A stretch of 64,000 nucleotides of DNA. It comes from Oscillospiraceae bacterium. Lineage in GTDB: Bacteria > Bacillota > Clostridia > UMGS1810. Position numbers and translations under genes: made by a program. Shown here piece after piece: positions 1 to 7,646 of the stretch. Under the pieces are notes generated by a model. That model ran no database searches and was not told the origin of the DNA. It was given only the letters and a program-made list of their open reading frames with translations. The stretch covers positions 10,410-74,409 of the forward strand of contig JAJXRJ010000006.1 in NCBI GenBank assembly GCA_021629085.1. The letters run 5' to 3'. Within the stretch, counting starts at the first letter, position 1, and the number at the start of each line of letters is the position of its first letter.

Positions 1-1
1 G

Positions 2-1258
2 TCGGGCGGCCCTACCTCCGTCATCAACAACTCCCTGCGCGGCGTTGTGGAGGCATGTAAGGCTTATCCGGATGTATTCGGCACTGTATATGGCGGTTTT
101 CACGGTGTTGAGGGCATTTTAAAAGAGGAGCTCATCAATCTTTCCAAGCAGCCGGCAGAAGAAATTGCCCTGCTTCGGACAACCCCCACTGCGGGATTTA
201 TCGGCTCTTGCCGCTATAAGCTCAGAGAGCACAACCAAGAGGATTTTGAGCGGGTGGTGGAGGTGCTAAAGGCACACAACGTGGGCTACCTGTTCTACAT
301 CGGTGGAAACGACTCCATGGACACCGCGAACAAAATCAGCATTTTGGCGCGCGAAAAAGGGCTGGACCTGGTGGCAACCGGCGTGCCCAAAACCATTGAC
401 AATGACGTGGGCGACAGCGAATTTACCATCATTGACCACACCCCGGGCTACGGCAGTGTGGCGCGCTACTGGGCAAATATGGTGCAGATGGTCAACGAAG
501 AGAACACCGGCACCTACGGCTCAGGCCCTGTGCTCATTTTGCAGGCCATGGGCCGCAAAATCGGATATATCCCTGCGGCGGCAAGGCTTGCCGACCCTGA
601 CCGCGAAATGCCGCTGCGCATCTATATGGCAGAGTCCAACTACACGCTGGACATGATTGCAGACGATGTCAACGACCTGTTAAAACAGCGCGGCCGCGCC
701 ATTGTGGTGGTGAGCGAGGGCTTAAACGTGGGCGATTTGGGCGAAACCAAAGACCAGTTTGGACATGCCCAGTTTGGCGCAAGCCAAATGACCGTGGCGC
801 AAAAAATTGTCAACCACTTAAACGAAGTGGGCCTTTCGGCGCGCGGCAAGGCAAAGAGCCAGGTTTCAGGCACTGACCAGCGCGGCAATATTATCAATGC
901 GTCGTCGGTGGATTTGGACGAGGCCTACACATTGGGCCAACAGGCAGTTAAAATTGCGGTGGAAGACGGCAATGGCTACATGTCCACCATTTTGAGAAAC
1001 CCCGGCAACGTCTACTCTGTCCGCTACGACAAAGTGCCGCTGGAGCTGGTGGCAAACTCGGAGCGCACCTTCCCCGAGGCGTGGATGAACAAGGAGAAAA
1101 ACGACGTCACCGACGAATTTATCGCTTATGCAAAGCCGCTTTTGGGCAACGACTGGGTGTCTGTGCCGCTGGAAAACGGCAGGATGCGGTTTGCGCGCAT
1201 GCAGCCCATCTTTGCAGAAAAGAAGCTTGCAAACTACGTGCCGCAGGATTACCGGTAA
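2..1258 (+). CDS. pfp: PPi-type 6-phosphofructokinase, 5'-truncated by window edge
   Basis: Phosphorylates fructose-6-phosphate to fructose-1,6-bisphosphate in cytosolic glycolysis. The open frame enters from the left edge: codons from base 2 read SGGPTSVINNSLRG, the conserved N-terminal region of the PFK family, so the GTG at 47 is not a start and about 418 residues are visible. The signature loops are GGNDS instead of GGDGS, and PKTIDND instead of PGTIDND. In this family an Asp at the first site and a Lys at the second mark use of pyrophosphate rather than ATP, so PPi is the inferred donor. The overall length also fits the longer PPi-PFK group. A hairpin terminator follows at once and faces the convergent thiE gene. 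PFK identity is firm; donor choice is inference from two residues. Confidence 0.9.
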   Translation, partial: SGGPTSVINNSLRGVVEACKAYPDVFGTVYGGFHGVEGILKEELINLSKQPAEEIALLRTTPTAGFIGSCRYKLREHNQEDFERVVEVLKAHNVGYLFYIGGNDSMDTANKISILAREKGLDLVATGVPKTIDNDVGDSEFTIIDHTPGYGSVARYWANMVQMVNEENTGTYGSGPVLILQAMGRKIGYIPAAARLADPDREMPLRIYMAESNYTLDMIADDVNDLLKQRGRAIVVVSEGLNVGDLGETKDQFGHAQFGASQMTVAQKIVNHLNEVGLSARGKAKSQVSGTDQRGNIINASSVDLDEAYTLGQQAVKIAVEDGNGYMSTILRNPGNVYSVRYDKVPLELVANSERTFPEAWMNKEKNDVTDEFIAYAKPLLGNDWVSVPLENGRMRFARMQPIFAEKKLANYVPQDYR

Positions 1259-1267
1259 ATACAAAGA

Positions 1268-1303
1268 AACCGCACACAGCGTGTTTGATGTGTGCGGTTT
1301 TTT
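1268..1303 (+). terminator. Bidirectional intrinsic terminator
   Basis: Arms AACCGCACACA and TGTGTGCGGTT enclose a 10-nt loop and run into TTTTT. It lies in the 44-base gap between the convergent pfp and thiE genes; the A-run on the other side would also let it serve the minus strand. Confidence 0.8.
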
Positions 1304-1929
1304 CATGCGGAAAATATAGATTTCAGCGACCGTGCCGCAGCTGCAATATCCTTTTGCGCCACCACGGCGGAAACCACGGCAAGCCCGTTGATGCCCGTGC
1401 CCAAAAAGCGCGGGGCGGTTTGCTGGTTGATGCCGCCAATCACCACAATGGGCAGCGCCACTGCCGCACGGATGTGCTTGAGTTCTTCCATGCTCACCAG
1501 CTTTGCATCGGTTTTGGTGGCGGTTGCAAACATGGCGCCCACGCCCAAATAGTCTGCGCCGTCCTGGGCGGCGCGCAGCGCCTCTTGGGTTGTCTGCACC
1601 GAAACGCCCAAAAGCTTGTCCGGCCCCAATATCTTGCGCACGATATTTGCCGGCAAATCGCTTTGCCCCACGTGCACGCCGTCCGCATCCGCCGCCAGCG
1701 CGACGTCCACCCGGTCGTTGATGATGAGCGGCACATGGAAGCGGCTGGTGATGCGCTTTATGCGCACGGCCAAATTGTAAAATTCAAGCGCGCTGACATC
1801 CTTTTCGCGCAGCTGCACCACCGTGCACCCGCCCACAAGCGCCTGTTCTACGCAGTCTTCCAGGGTGCTTGCCGTCATAAGCGCGCGGTCGGTGCAAAGA
1901 TACAGCGTATAGTCAACAGTCGGTTTCAT
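1303..1929 (-). CDS. thiE: Thiamine-phosphate synthase ThiE
   Basis: Joins HMP pyrophosphate and hydroxyethylthiazole phosphate into thiamine monophosphate, the last joining step of thiamine synthesis. The 208-residue TIM-barrel shows the family's early VQLREKD segment (Gln/Arg/Lys phosphate-binding area), LIINDRVDVALAADADGVHVGQ in the middle, and a C-terminal GGI phosphate loop (VVIGGINQQTA). I chose ATG at 1929; a TTG just upstream is in frame but less likely. The start overlaps the end of thiM by 17 bases, typical of translational coupling. Last gene of the TPP-riboswitch-controlled thiDCME operon. Confidence 0.93.
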   Translation of the reverse strand: MKPTVDYTLYLCTDRALMTASTLEDCVEQALVGGCTVVQLREKDVSALEFYNLAVRIKRITSRFHVPLIINDRVDVALAADADGVHVGQSDLPANIVRKILGPDKLLGVSVQTTQEALRAAQDGADYLGVGAMFATATKTDAKLVSMEELKHIRAAVALPIVVIGGINQQTAPRFLGTGINGLAVVSAVVAQKDIAAAARSLKSIFSA

Positions 1930-2737
1930 CAATCTTCACCTTTTTTAAAAAGAGATCAGAGCAAAGCGTGCTCAGCGCATCAATGATGGCAATGTGGAAG
2001 CTGCCTGTGCCGTATTTCACCGCCTGGGGCTCAGCAATCTCGCCTGCAATGCCCATACACGCCACGCCGCCCACCGCCGCGGCAAACAAATCGCCGCGCA
2101 CGCCTGCAAATGCCCCCACAAGCGCGCTGGTCATGCAGCCGGTGCCTGTCACTTTGGAGAGGCGGAAGGTGCCGTTTGCAATGCGCGCCACGCGTTTGCC
2201 GTCCGAAATGGTGTCAATTTCCCCTGTGATGGCCGCAACGCATCCAAAGGTGTTGGCCGCCTGCTTTGCAATGCCCACTGCATCAAGGTGCTCATCTTTG
2301 TCTGATGCGTCCACGCCCTTGGTGTTGGCCGCGGCGCCGGCAAGAAAGGCAATTTCCGACAGGTTGCCGCGCAAAATGTCCACGTGGACTTCCTTTAAAA
2401 TCCGCACCGCACTTTGATTGCGATAGGCCGACGCGCCCGCGCCCACTGGGTCAAATACCACCGGCACTCCCGCATCGTTCGCTCGTTTCCCCGCCAAAAT
2501 CATAGATTCCACCGTGCGGGCGTTTAACGTGCCCATGTTTAATACCACAGCCGACGAAATGGCCGCAATGTCGCCCGCTTCTTCGATGGCGTCCGCCATA
2601 ATGGGCGAACCGCCAATGGCCAAGATGGCATTTGCCACGTCGTTTACCGTCACATAATTGGTGATGTTGTGAATGAGCGGCGATATCTTGCGCAAGGTGT
2701 CGAGCTGTGCTGCGGATTGCTGTGTGATTGTGTTCAT
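1913..2737 (-). CDS. thiM: Hydroxyethylthiazole kinase ThiM
   Basis: Phosphorylates the thiazole moiety (salvaged hydroxyethylthiazole) with ATP, feeding ThiE. The 274-residue ribokinase-like protein has the ThiM-typical HNITNYV near the N-terminus, GGSPIMADA, the DPVGAGAS segment, and the C-terminal KVTGTGCMTSAL anion-hole/catalytic loop with the conserved Cys. A good AAAGGAGAG ribosome site precedes the ATG. It sits between thiC and thiE in the operon. Having thiM but no thiazole-synthesis genes nearby suggests that thiazole may be salvaged, although such genes could be elsewhere in the genome. Confidence 0.94.
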   Translation of the reverse strand: MNTITQQSAAQLDTLRKISPLIHNITNYVTVNDVANAILAIGGSPIMADAIEEAGDIAAISSAVVLNMGTLNARTVESMILAGKRANDAGVPVVFDPVGAGASAYRNQSAVRILKEVHVDILRGNLSEIAFLAGAAANTKGVDASDKDEHLDAVGIAKQAANTFGCVAAITGEIDTISDGKRVARIANGTFRLSKVTGTGCMTSALVGAFAGVRGDLFAAAVGGVACMGIAGEIAEPQAVKYGTGSFHIAIIDALSTLCSDLFLKKVKIDETDC

Positions 2738-2819
2738 TAAAAAGTCTCTCCTTTGTCATAGAATTCTGTTCTGTAAGGCCGGATACCCCGGCCAGGGTTA
2801 TGGGGTGGTGCCCAAATTT

Positions 2820-4136
2820 TTATTTTTTTGTGCAATAAAGCTCCACGCTTTCGCCGTCCAAAATGCGGTTGGTGGTGCGCAGCGCACACATTTTGCCGCA
2901 CATGGAGCACGTGTGCCTGTCGCTGGGCGGCGCGCTTTCAAAATACCGCCGCGCCTTGTCGCCGTCCAGCGCAAGATCAAACATGGCGTCCCAATCGGTG
3001 TTGTGCCGGGCGGTTGACATCTGGTTATCCCAGTCGCGCGCGCCGGGGAGGCCCTTGGCAATGTCCGCCGCGTGCGCCGCAATTTTGCTTGCCACTATCC
3101 CTTCGCGTACGTCGTCCAAATCGGGCAGCCGCAGGTGCTCGGCAGGGGTGACATAGCACAGAAAATCCGCGCCGTTTGCAGCCGCAATTGCCCCGCCAAT
3201 GGCGGATGTGATGTGGTCGTAGCCCGGCGCGATATCGGTGACAATGGGCCCTAACACATAAAACGGTGCGCCGTGGCACAGCCGTTTTTGCATGGCCATG
3301 TTTGCCGCAATTTCGCCCATCGCCATGTGCCCCGGCCCTTCCACCATCACCTGCACATCCCGCGCCCAGGCGCGTTTGGTGAGGTTGCCCAGCTCAATAA
3401 GCTCTGCAATCTGCCCCGCATCTGAGCTGTCGTCAATGCACCCGGGCCGCAGTGCGTCGCCCAGGCTGATGGTCACGTCGTATTGGTTGAGGATGTCTAA
3501 CACATCGTCATAGCGTTCAAAAAACGGGTTTTCCTTGCCGTTCATCTCCATCCAGGCAAACAGCAGCGAGCCGCCCCGCGACACAATGTTCATGCGCCGG
3601 CCAGACCGCCGGAACGCTTCCACCGCCCGGCGGTTGATGCCCGCGTGGATGGTCATAAAATCCACGCCCTCTTTGGCGTGCGCCTCCACCACTTTTAAAA
3701 AGTCGTCCGCTGTGATGGACGCAAGCTCCTTTTCCAAATATCCAATCGCGTCGTACATGGGCACAGTGCCAATCATGGCGGGGGATTTTTGGATGAGCGC
3801 GGTGCGGAAGGTGTTGGTTTTGCCAAAGTTGCTCAAATCCATAATGGCCTCCGCGCCGAATTTGAGCGCGAGGTCCACCTTTTGCATCTCCATCTCATAG
3901 TCGTTTAAATCGCCCGAAATGCCTAAGTTGACATTGATTTTCGTCTTTAGCCCTTCGCCCACGCCCTCGGCCGACAGCGCGGTGTGGCAAATGTTTGCGG
4001 GAATGGCAACCCGCCCTGCCGCCACGCGTTCGCGCAAAAGCCCGGGGTCTATCTTCTCTTTTTGTGCGACTGTCTGCATTTCGGGCGTGATGACGCCCTG
4101 CTTGGCCGCTTCCATTTGGGTGTGATATGCTTTCAT
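2820..4136 (-). CDS. thiC: Phosphomethylpyrimidine synthase ThiC
   Basis: Radical-SAM enzyme that rearranges aminoimidazole ribotide into HMP phosphate, the pyrimidine half of thiamine. The protein (438 aa from the chosen ATG) has the C-terminal iron-sulfur cysteines in CSMCGKMC, the GDALRPG stretch and [11 protein letters not shown], all characteristic of ThiC. An ATG at 4163 would add nine residues, but the ATG at 4136 overlaps the thiD stop (TGATG) and has a good AAGGAG site, so it is preferred. The protein lacks the long N-terminal extension of proteobacterial ThiC, which is normal for clostridial forms. Second gene of the thi operon. Confidence 0.95.
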   Translation of the reverse strand: MKAYHTQMEAAKQGVITPEMQTVAQKEKIDPGLLRERVAAGRVAIPANICHTALSAEGVGEGLKTKINVNLGISGDLNDYEMEMQKVDLALKFGAEAIMDLSNFGKTNTFRTALIQKSPAMIGTVPMYDAIGYLEKELASITADDFLKVVEAHAKEGVDFMTIHAGINRRAVEAFRRSGRRMNIVSRGGSLLFAWMEMNGKENPFFERYDDVLDILNQYDVTISLGDALRPGCIDDSSDAGQIAELIELGNLTKRAWARDVQVMVEGPGHMAMGEIAANMAMQKRLCHGAPFYVLGPIVTDIAPGYDHITSAIGGAIAAANGADFLCYVTPAEHLRLPDLDDVREGIVASKIAAHAADIAKGLPGARDWDNQMSTARHNTDWDAMFDLALDGDKARRYFESAPPSDRHTCSMCGKMCALRTTNRILDGESVELYCTKK

Positions 4137-4939
4137 CAAACCTTCTCCTTTCTTGTAGTCCATTCATACAGCGGGTTTGCCGGGCCGTTGCCGTGCCCAA
4201 TGGGCAGCCCGTGCAAAATCGCACCGGTAATAAACGTTTTTGCCGCCGCCACTGAAGACGGGATGTCCAGGCCGTTTGCCAAATTTGCCGCAATGGCAGA
4301 GGACAAAATACACCCCGTACCATGCGTGGCAGCGCTTTGTATGCGCGGCGCACGAAACGTGGTAAACTGTTTGCCGTCAAACAGCAGGTCACACGCGTCG
4401 CCCGCGAGGTGCCCGCCTTTTACAAGCACTGCGCCCGCGCCCATTTGGTGGATTGCACGCGCGGCGGCGCGCATGTCGTCTTCCGTTTGTATGCGCATGC
4501 CGGTTAAACCCTCCGCTTCGGGCAGGTTGGGCGTTACAAGCGACACATGGGGCAGGATGCAGCGGCAAAAGATATCCGCCATATTGGGCGCGGCAATGGC
4601 GCACCCGCCCGCGGTTGCCGCAAGCACCGGGTCGGCCACCACGTGTTTGACGCCGTAAAAAGAAAGCGCGTCCGACACCGCCTGTGCCGCCTCCTGATTG
4701 GGCAGCAGCCCGATTTTTACCGCATCTACGGAAAAATCCTCCATGACAGCGCGGATCTGGCTTTGGATGATCTCTTTTGGCATGGCAAACACCGACAGCA
4801 CGGCCTGCGTATTTTCGGCAATAACGCTGGTGACAGCGCAGGTGCCGTGCACGCCGTGGGCCGCAAAGGTTTTTAAATCGGCCTGGATGCCCGCGCCGCC
4901 GCCTGCATCCGACCCGGCAATGGCAAGGCAAATGCGCAT
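4136..4939 (-). CDS. thiD: Hydroxymethylpyrimidine/phosphomethylpyrimidine kinase ThiD
   Basis: Carries out the two successive phosphorylations of HMP to HMP-PP for ThiE. The 267-residue protein begins [17 protein letters not shown], the substrate-binding start of the family, and carries [12 protein letters not shown] and the C-terminal catalytic loop [14 protein letters not shown]. An open frame extends further upstream to 5083, but that part is the riboswitch and terminator; the ATG at 4939 has a purine-rich GGGGGG site and gives the canonical N-terminus. First gene of the operon, coupled to thiC by a one-base overlap. Confidence 0.94.
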   Translation of the reverse strand: MRICLAIAGSDAGGGAGIQADLKTFAAHGVHGTCAVTSVIAENTQAVLSVFAMPKEIIQSQIRAVMEDFSVDAVKIGLLPNQEAAQAVSDALSFYGVKHVVADPVLAATAGGCAIAAPNMADIFCRCILPHVSLVTPNLPEAEGLTGMRIQTEDDMRAAARAIHQMGAGAVLVKGGHLAGDACDLLFDGKQFTTFRAPRIQSAATHGTGCILSSAIAANLANGLDIPSSVAAAKTFITGAILHGLPIGHGNGPANPLYEWTTRKEKV

Positions 4940-4955
4940 AGGATGTTCCCCCCTC

Positions 4956-4987
4956 AAAAAAACAGCGCCTACGATAAATAGGCGCTG
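4956..4987 (-). terminator. Riboswitch expression-platform terminator
   Basis: On the minus strand CAGCGCCTA-N7-TAGGCGCTG is followed by seven Ts. It lies between the TPP aptamer and the thiD ribosome site, so it is the expected ligand-dependent terminator. Confidence 0.85.
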
Positions 4988-4999
4988 CAAATGGCAATT

Positions 5000-5080
5000 T
5001 TTGCTCCCTACGATCGTGTGAACGAACAGGTTCAAAGGGTCAGGTTTTACCTTCTCAACGCTTTTGCGTCCCCCTGCAAA
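5000..5080 (-). ncRNA. TPP riboswitch (THI element)
   Basis: The minus strand shows the conserved THI-box blocks in order: GGGGGACGC, GTTGAGA (consensus CTGAGA), ACCCTTTGAACCTG and CGTAGGGA. They are closed by a TTTGC/GCAAA P1 stem. A terminator follows and then thiD, so thiamine pyrophosphate should switch off thiDCME by premature termination. Confidence 0.92.
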
Positions 5081-5097
5081 CATCTGTAATTTTTTAC

Positions 5098-5126
5098 AGT
5101 ATACTACAAATTTTTCCTGCTGTCAA
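5098..5126 (-). promoter_or_regulatory. Promoter of the thi operon
   Basis: Minus strand TTGACA-N17-TATACT, placed about 15-20 bases upstream of the TPP aptamer. Confidence 0.8.
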
Positions 5127-5163
5127 GACAATGGCCGGCAGTAGGCCGGATCCCCTTTCTGTT

Positions 5164-5718
5164 TCAAATTTTAGTCCCATCGGCGTGAAACAGCGGCAGG
5201 GGCGCAAGATAGGTAATATCCTTCCGGGATATGGCATCCCCCTCCGCCAGCACTGCCATTTTCCCTACAATCTCTCCTCCGGCCTGGCAAATCAGCGTTT
5301 CTAAGGCGGCTAGGGATTCACCCGTGCTGATAACGTCGTCTACAATCAGCACCCGTTTCCCACGCATCTTATCCGCCTCGTCTTTGCCAATGCACAAAAT
5401 CTGCTGATGGTCTGTGGTAATGGAGTCCACCACTGTGCTGATGACATCTTTCATATACAGCTTGGGCCCCTTCCGGGCCACAATATAGTCGTTTCGCCCA
5501 GCCTGCCGGGCCATTTCATACAGCAGGGGAATCCCTTTAGATTCCGCCGTTATTAAAATGTCAAAGCCCGGCGCCTGCGCCAAAAGTGCCTGCGCACAGT
5601 TTACCGTCAGCTCCACATCGCCAAACATAATGAAAGCGGCAATATAAATGTCGTCCGCAATTGGGCAAAGGGGCAGACTGCGCGAAAGCCCCGCCACTTC
5701 CAGCTGATATTCCATCAT
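5164..5718 (-). CDS. Adenine-phosphoribosyltransferase-like purine PRTase
   Basis: A 184-residue type I phosphoribosyltransferase. The PRPP-binding loop VLIVDDVISTGES lies near residue 125, and the earlier ILITAESKGIPLLYEMA segment fits the Apt branch. It would transfer phosphoribose from PRPP to a purine base (probably adenine, or a close purine) in the cytosol. It follows the NCS2 purine permease by 27 bases on the same strand, so uptake and salvage are probably co-transcribed. The ATG at 5718 has GGAGGAAAGGAAG upstream. The protein is somewhat longer than typical Apt and is often annotated only as a phosphoribosyltransferase, so I give no gene symbol; base specificity is inference. Confidence 0.82.
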   Translation of the reverse strand: MMEYQLEVAGLSRSLPLCPIADDIYIAAFIMFGDVELTVNCAQALLAQAPGFDILITAESKGIPLLYEMARQAGRNDYIVARKGPKLYMKDVISTVVDSITTDHQQILCIGKDEADKMRGKRVLIVDDVISTGESLAALETLICQAGGEIVGKMAVLAEGDAISRKDITYLAPLPLFHADGTKI

Positions 5719-5745
5719 TCAAACGCTTCCTTTCCTCCCAGGGGT

Positions 5746-7107
5746 TTACGCAAAAACCAGGGTGACAATGCGCAGAATGAACAACGCAAAGGAAACCCAC
5801 ATAACCGGATGCACGTCTTTTATTTTGCCTGTGAACACCTTTAAGAGCACCCAGGTGATAATTCCATACATAATACCGTTGGCAATCGAATAGGTAAACG
5901 GCATCATTACAATTGCCACAAACCCGCCGATGACGTCTGCAATATCGCCGTCAAAGGTCATTTTTTTCACCGAGCTCATCATCAAAAGGCCTACAAACAC
6001 CAAAGCCGGTGTGGTGGCAAACCCCGGGATTGCCAGGAAAATGGGCGACAAGAACAGCGCCAGTGCAAACAATACCGCCGTGGTTACCGCAGTAAGGCCT
6101 GTACGTCCGCCCTGGGCAACGCCGGCGCTGCTTTCTACATAGCTGGTTACGGTAGAGGTGCCCAGGCAAGCGCCAACCACTGTGCCAACTGCATCCGCCA
6201 GCAATGCGCCGCCCGCTTTCGGCAGGTTCCCCTCTTTGTCTAAAAGGTTCCCTTTGTCGGCCACGCCGATTAACGTGCCGACCGTGTCAAACAAATCTAC
6301 AAACAGGAAGGAGAATACGATGACCGCAAACTCCAATGCATGGCTTGTCACATAGCTGAAATCAAACTGGAATAAATAGGGAGCAGCGGGAATAAAGCTA
6401 TAGTTTTGGAAGCTGGGGAACAAAGAATAAGCTTCTTTTTCCACATCCACCACATACCAGCCGGTCAATTCCGCAATCATGCCCAGAACCCAGGTGGCTA
6501 GAATCCCCCAGAGGATGGAGCCAGGCACCTTAAAGTGATGCATAATGCCAATGAGCACGAGCCCTACTATGGCCAAAACAAACTGCGGGGAAAGCACATC
6601 CCCCATGGCCACTAAGGTGGATGGGTCGCCAATGACAATCCCAGCGCCCTTTAATCCCACGATGGTAATAAACAACCCTATACCGGCTGTAATGCCCAGC
6701 TTTAAGTTGGCCGGGACCTTGTTGACCAGCGTTTCACGGAACTTAAACAGGGAGAGGATAATGAAAATAATCCCTTCCACCAATACCGCTGTCAAAGCAA
6801 TCTGCCAGGGATTGCTGATGCCGGCTTCTGCCATGGGGACACAAACAGAATACGCAAAATATGCATTTAATCCCATTCCAGAGGCAAGCGCAACTGGATA
6901 ATTGGCAAAAAACGCCATACACAGGGTGGCCAAAACTGCTGACACTGCCGTGGCCGTAAAGACCGCGCCCTTGTCCATGCCTGCCGCAGACAGGATAGAC
7001 GGATTGACTGCCAGGATGTACACCATTGCTAAAAAGGTGGTAATGCCGGCAATGACCTCTGTTTTGACATTGGTGCCGTGTTCCTTCAGTTTAAAAACCT
7101 TTTCCAT
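5746..7107 (-). CDS. NCS2-family purine permease (guanine/hypoxanthine/adenine type)
   Basis: Inner-membrane nucleobase:cation symporter of the NCS2/AzgA-PbuG branch, 453 aa. Motifs seen: the N-terminal FKLKEHGTNVKTEVIAG, then TTFLAMVYILAVNP; NAYFAYSV; and the central LFVDLFDTVGTLIGVA with TSTVTSYVESSAGVAQGGRTG, the substrate-site region. Multiple hydrophobic spans cover the length, as in the 13-14 helix fold. A good AAGGAG site precedes the ATG. No purine riboswitch is visible upstream, only a candidate promoter. Pairing with a phosphoribosyltransferase supports purine uptake; which purine is not decidable from sequence. Confidence 0.92.
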   Translation of the reverse strand: MEKVFKLKEHGTNVKTEVIAGITTFLAMVYILAVNPSILSAAGMDKGAVFTATAVSAVLATLCMAFFANYPVALASGMGLNAYFAYSVCVPMAEAGISNPWQIALTAVLVEGIIFIILSLFKFRETLVNKVPANLKLGITAGIGLFITIVGLKGAGIVIGDPSTLVAMGDVLSPQFVLAIVGLVLIGIMHHFKVPGSILWGILATWVLGMIAELTGWYVVDVEKEAYSLFPSFQNYSFIPAAPYLFQFDFSYVTSHALEFAVIVFSFLFVDLFDTVGTLIGVADKGNLLDKEGNLPKAGGALLADAVGTVVGACLGTSTVTSYVESSAGVAQGGRTGLTAVTTAVLFALALFLSPIFLAIPGFATTPALVFVGLLMMSSVKKMTFDGDIADVIGGFVAIVMMPFTYSIANGIMYGIITWVLLKVFTGKIKDVHPVMWVSFALFILRIVTLVFA

Positions 7108-7138
7108 ACAAATGCTCCTTATTTATTATTTTTCTCCT

Positions 7139-7167
7139 ATTTTATACTGAATGGGAAAGTTTTTCAA
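7139..7167 (-). promoter_or_regulatory. Candidate promoter of the purine permease operon
   Basis: Minus strand TTGAAA-N17-TAAAAT, about 30 bases upstream of the permease ATG. GGGAAA/TTTCCC inverted repeats around it could be an operator, but I cannot name a regulator. Confidence 0.5.
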
Positions 7168-7281
7168 GCGGTTTGCGCAAATTTCCCAACTTTTCAGCAT
7201 TTTACCCAACAAATTTGCAAAACTTTATGGAAAACAGAGAGAAATTTTTATCTAGCGCCCGCCTGCTCCCCCCAAAACTTC

Positions 7282-7311
7282 TTGACATTCCTTCTCTGAT
7301 TATAATATAAT
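7282..7311 (+). promoter_or_regulatory. Promoter of the glmS transcript
   Basis: TTGACA-N18-TATAAT, about 40 bases upstream of the ribozyme. Confidence 0.75.
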
Positions 7312-7349
7312 ATAGGATGGGAAAGTAAATATTGGAAAGGAGTTTTTAC

Positions 7350-7512
7350 AACCAGATAGGAGCGCCAGAACCGTGCAAATTTAAACGGTTGACGAGGTTG
7401 GGGAGTATCGAAACATTCGGCGGATGCCCCACGGTGCCTGCACCACCGTAAAAAGGTCGACAAATCCTCTGCGCAAGCGGTTGCACAAAACGGCCCGGTG
7501 TGAAACCCTTTG
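7350..7512 (+). ncRNA. glmS ribozyme/riboswitch
   Basis: The core of the self-cleaving glmS ribozyme is readable: AGCGCCAGAACCG (P1 and cleavage site, predicted between 7361 and 7362), then CGGTTGACGAGG, GGGGAGTATCGA, TTCGGCGGATGCCCC (P2/P2.1 pseudoknot) and the P3 stem. The 3' limit is approximate, in the P4 region around GGCCCGGTGTGAAACC. Known biology: glucosamine-6-phosphate binding triggers cleavage and decay of the glmS mRNA. It lies 135 bases before glmS and fills the otherwise gene-free stretch 7312-7646. Confidence 0.93.
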
Positions 7513-7646
7513 ATTGATTCCCGAATGAAGGGGTGATTTTTTTAAGCAAGGGATTCCATGCGCTTTTTTGGCAACAATAAAAGCATAAAACAAGCATGGT
7601 TTTTTTTGCTGTACAACAATCATCAATGAAAGGGAGAATCGGATTT

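Noticed and set aside
866..1306. 146-aa minus-strand ORF inside pfp
   Set aside because: Antisense shadow of pfp; no ribosome site and a His/Val-rich composition typical of reverse-frame reading.
7108..7281. Purine riboswitch before the NCS2 permease
   Set aside because: None of the conserved purine-aptamer loop sequences is present on the minus strand.
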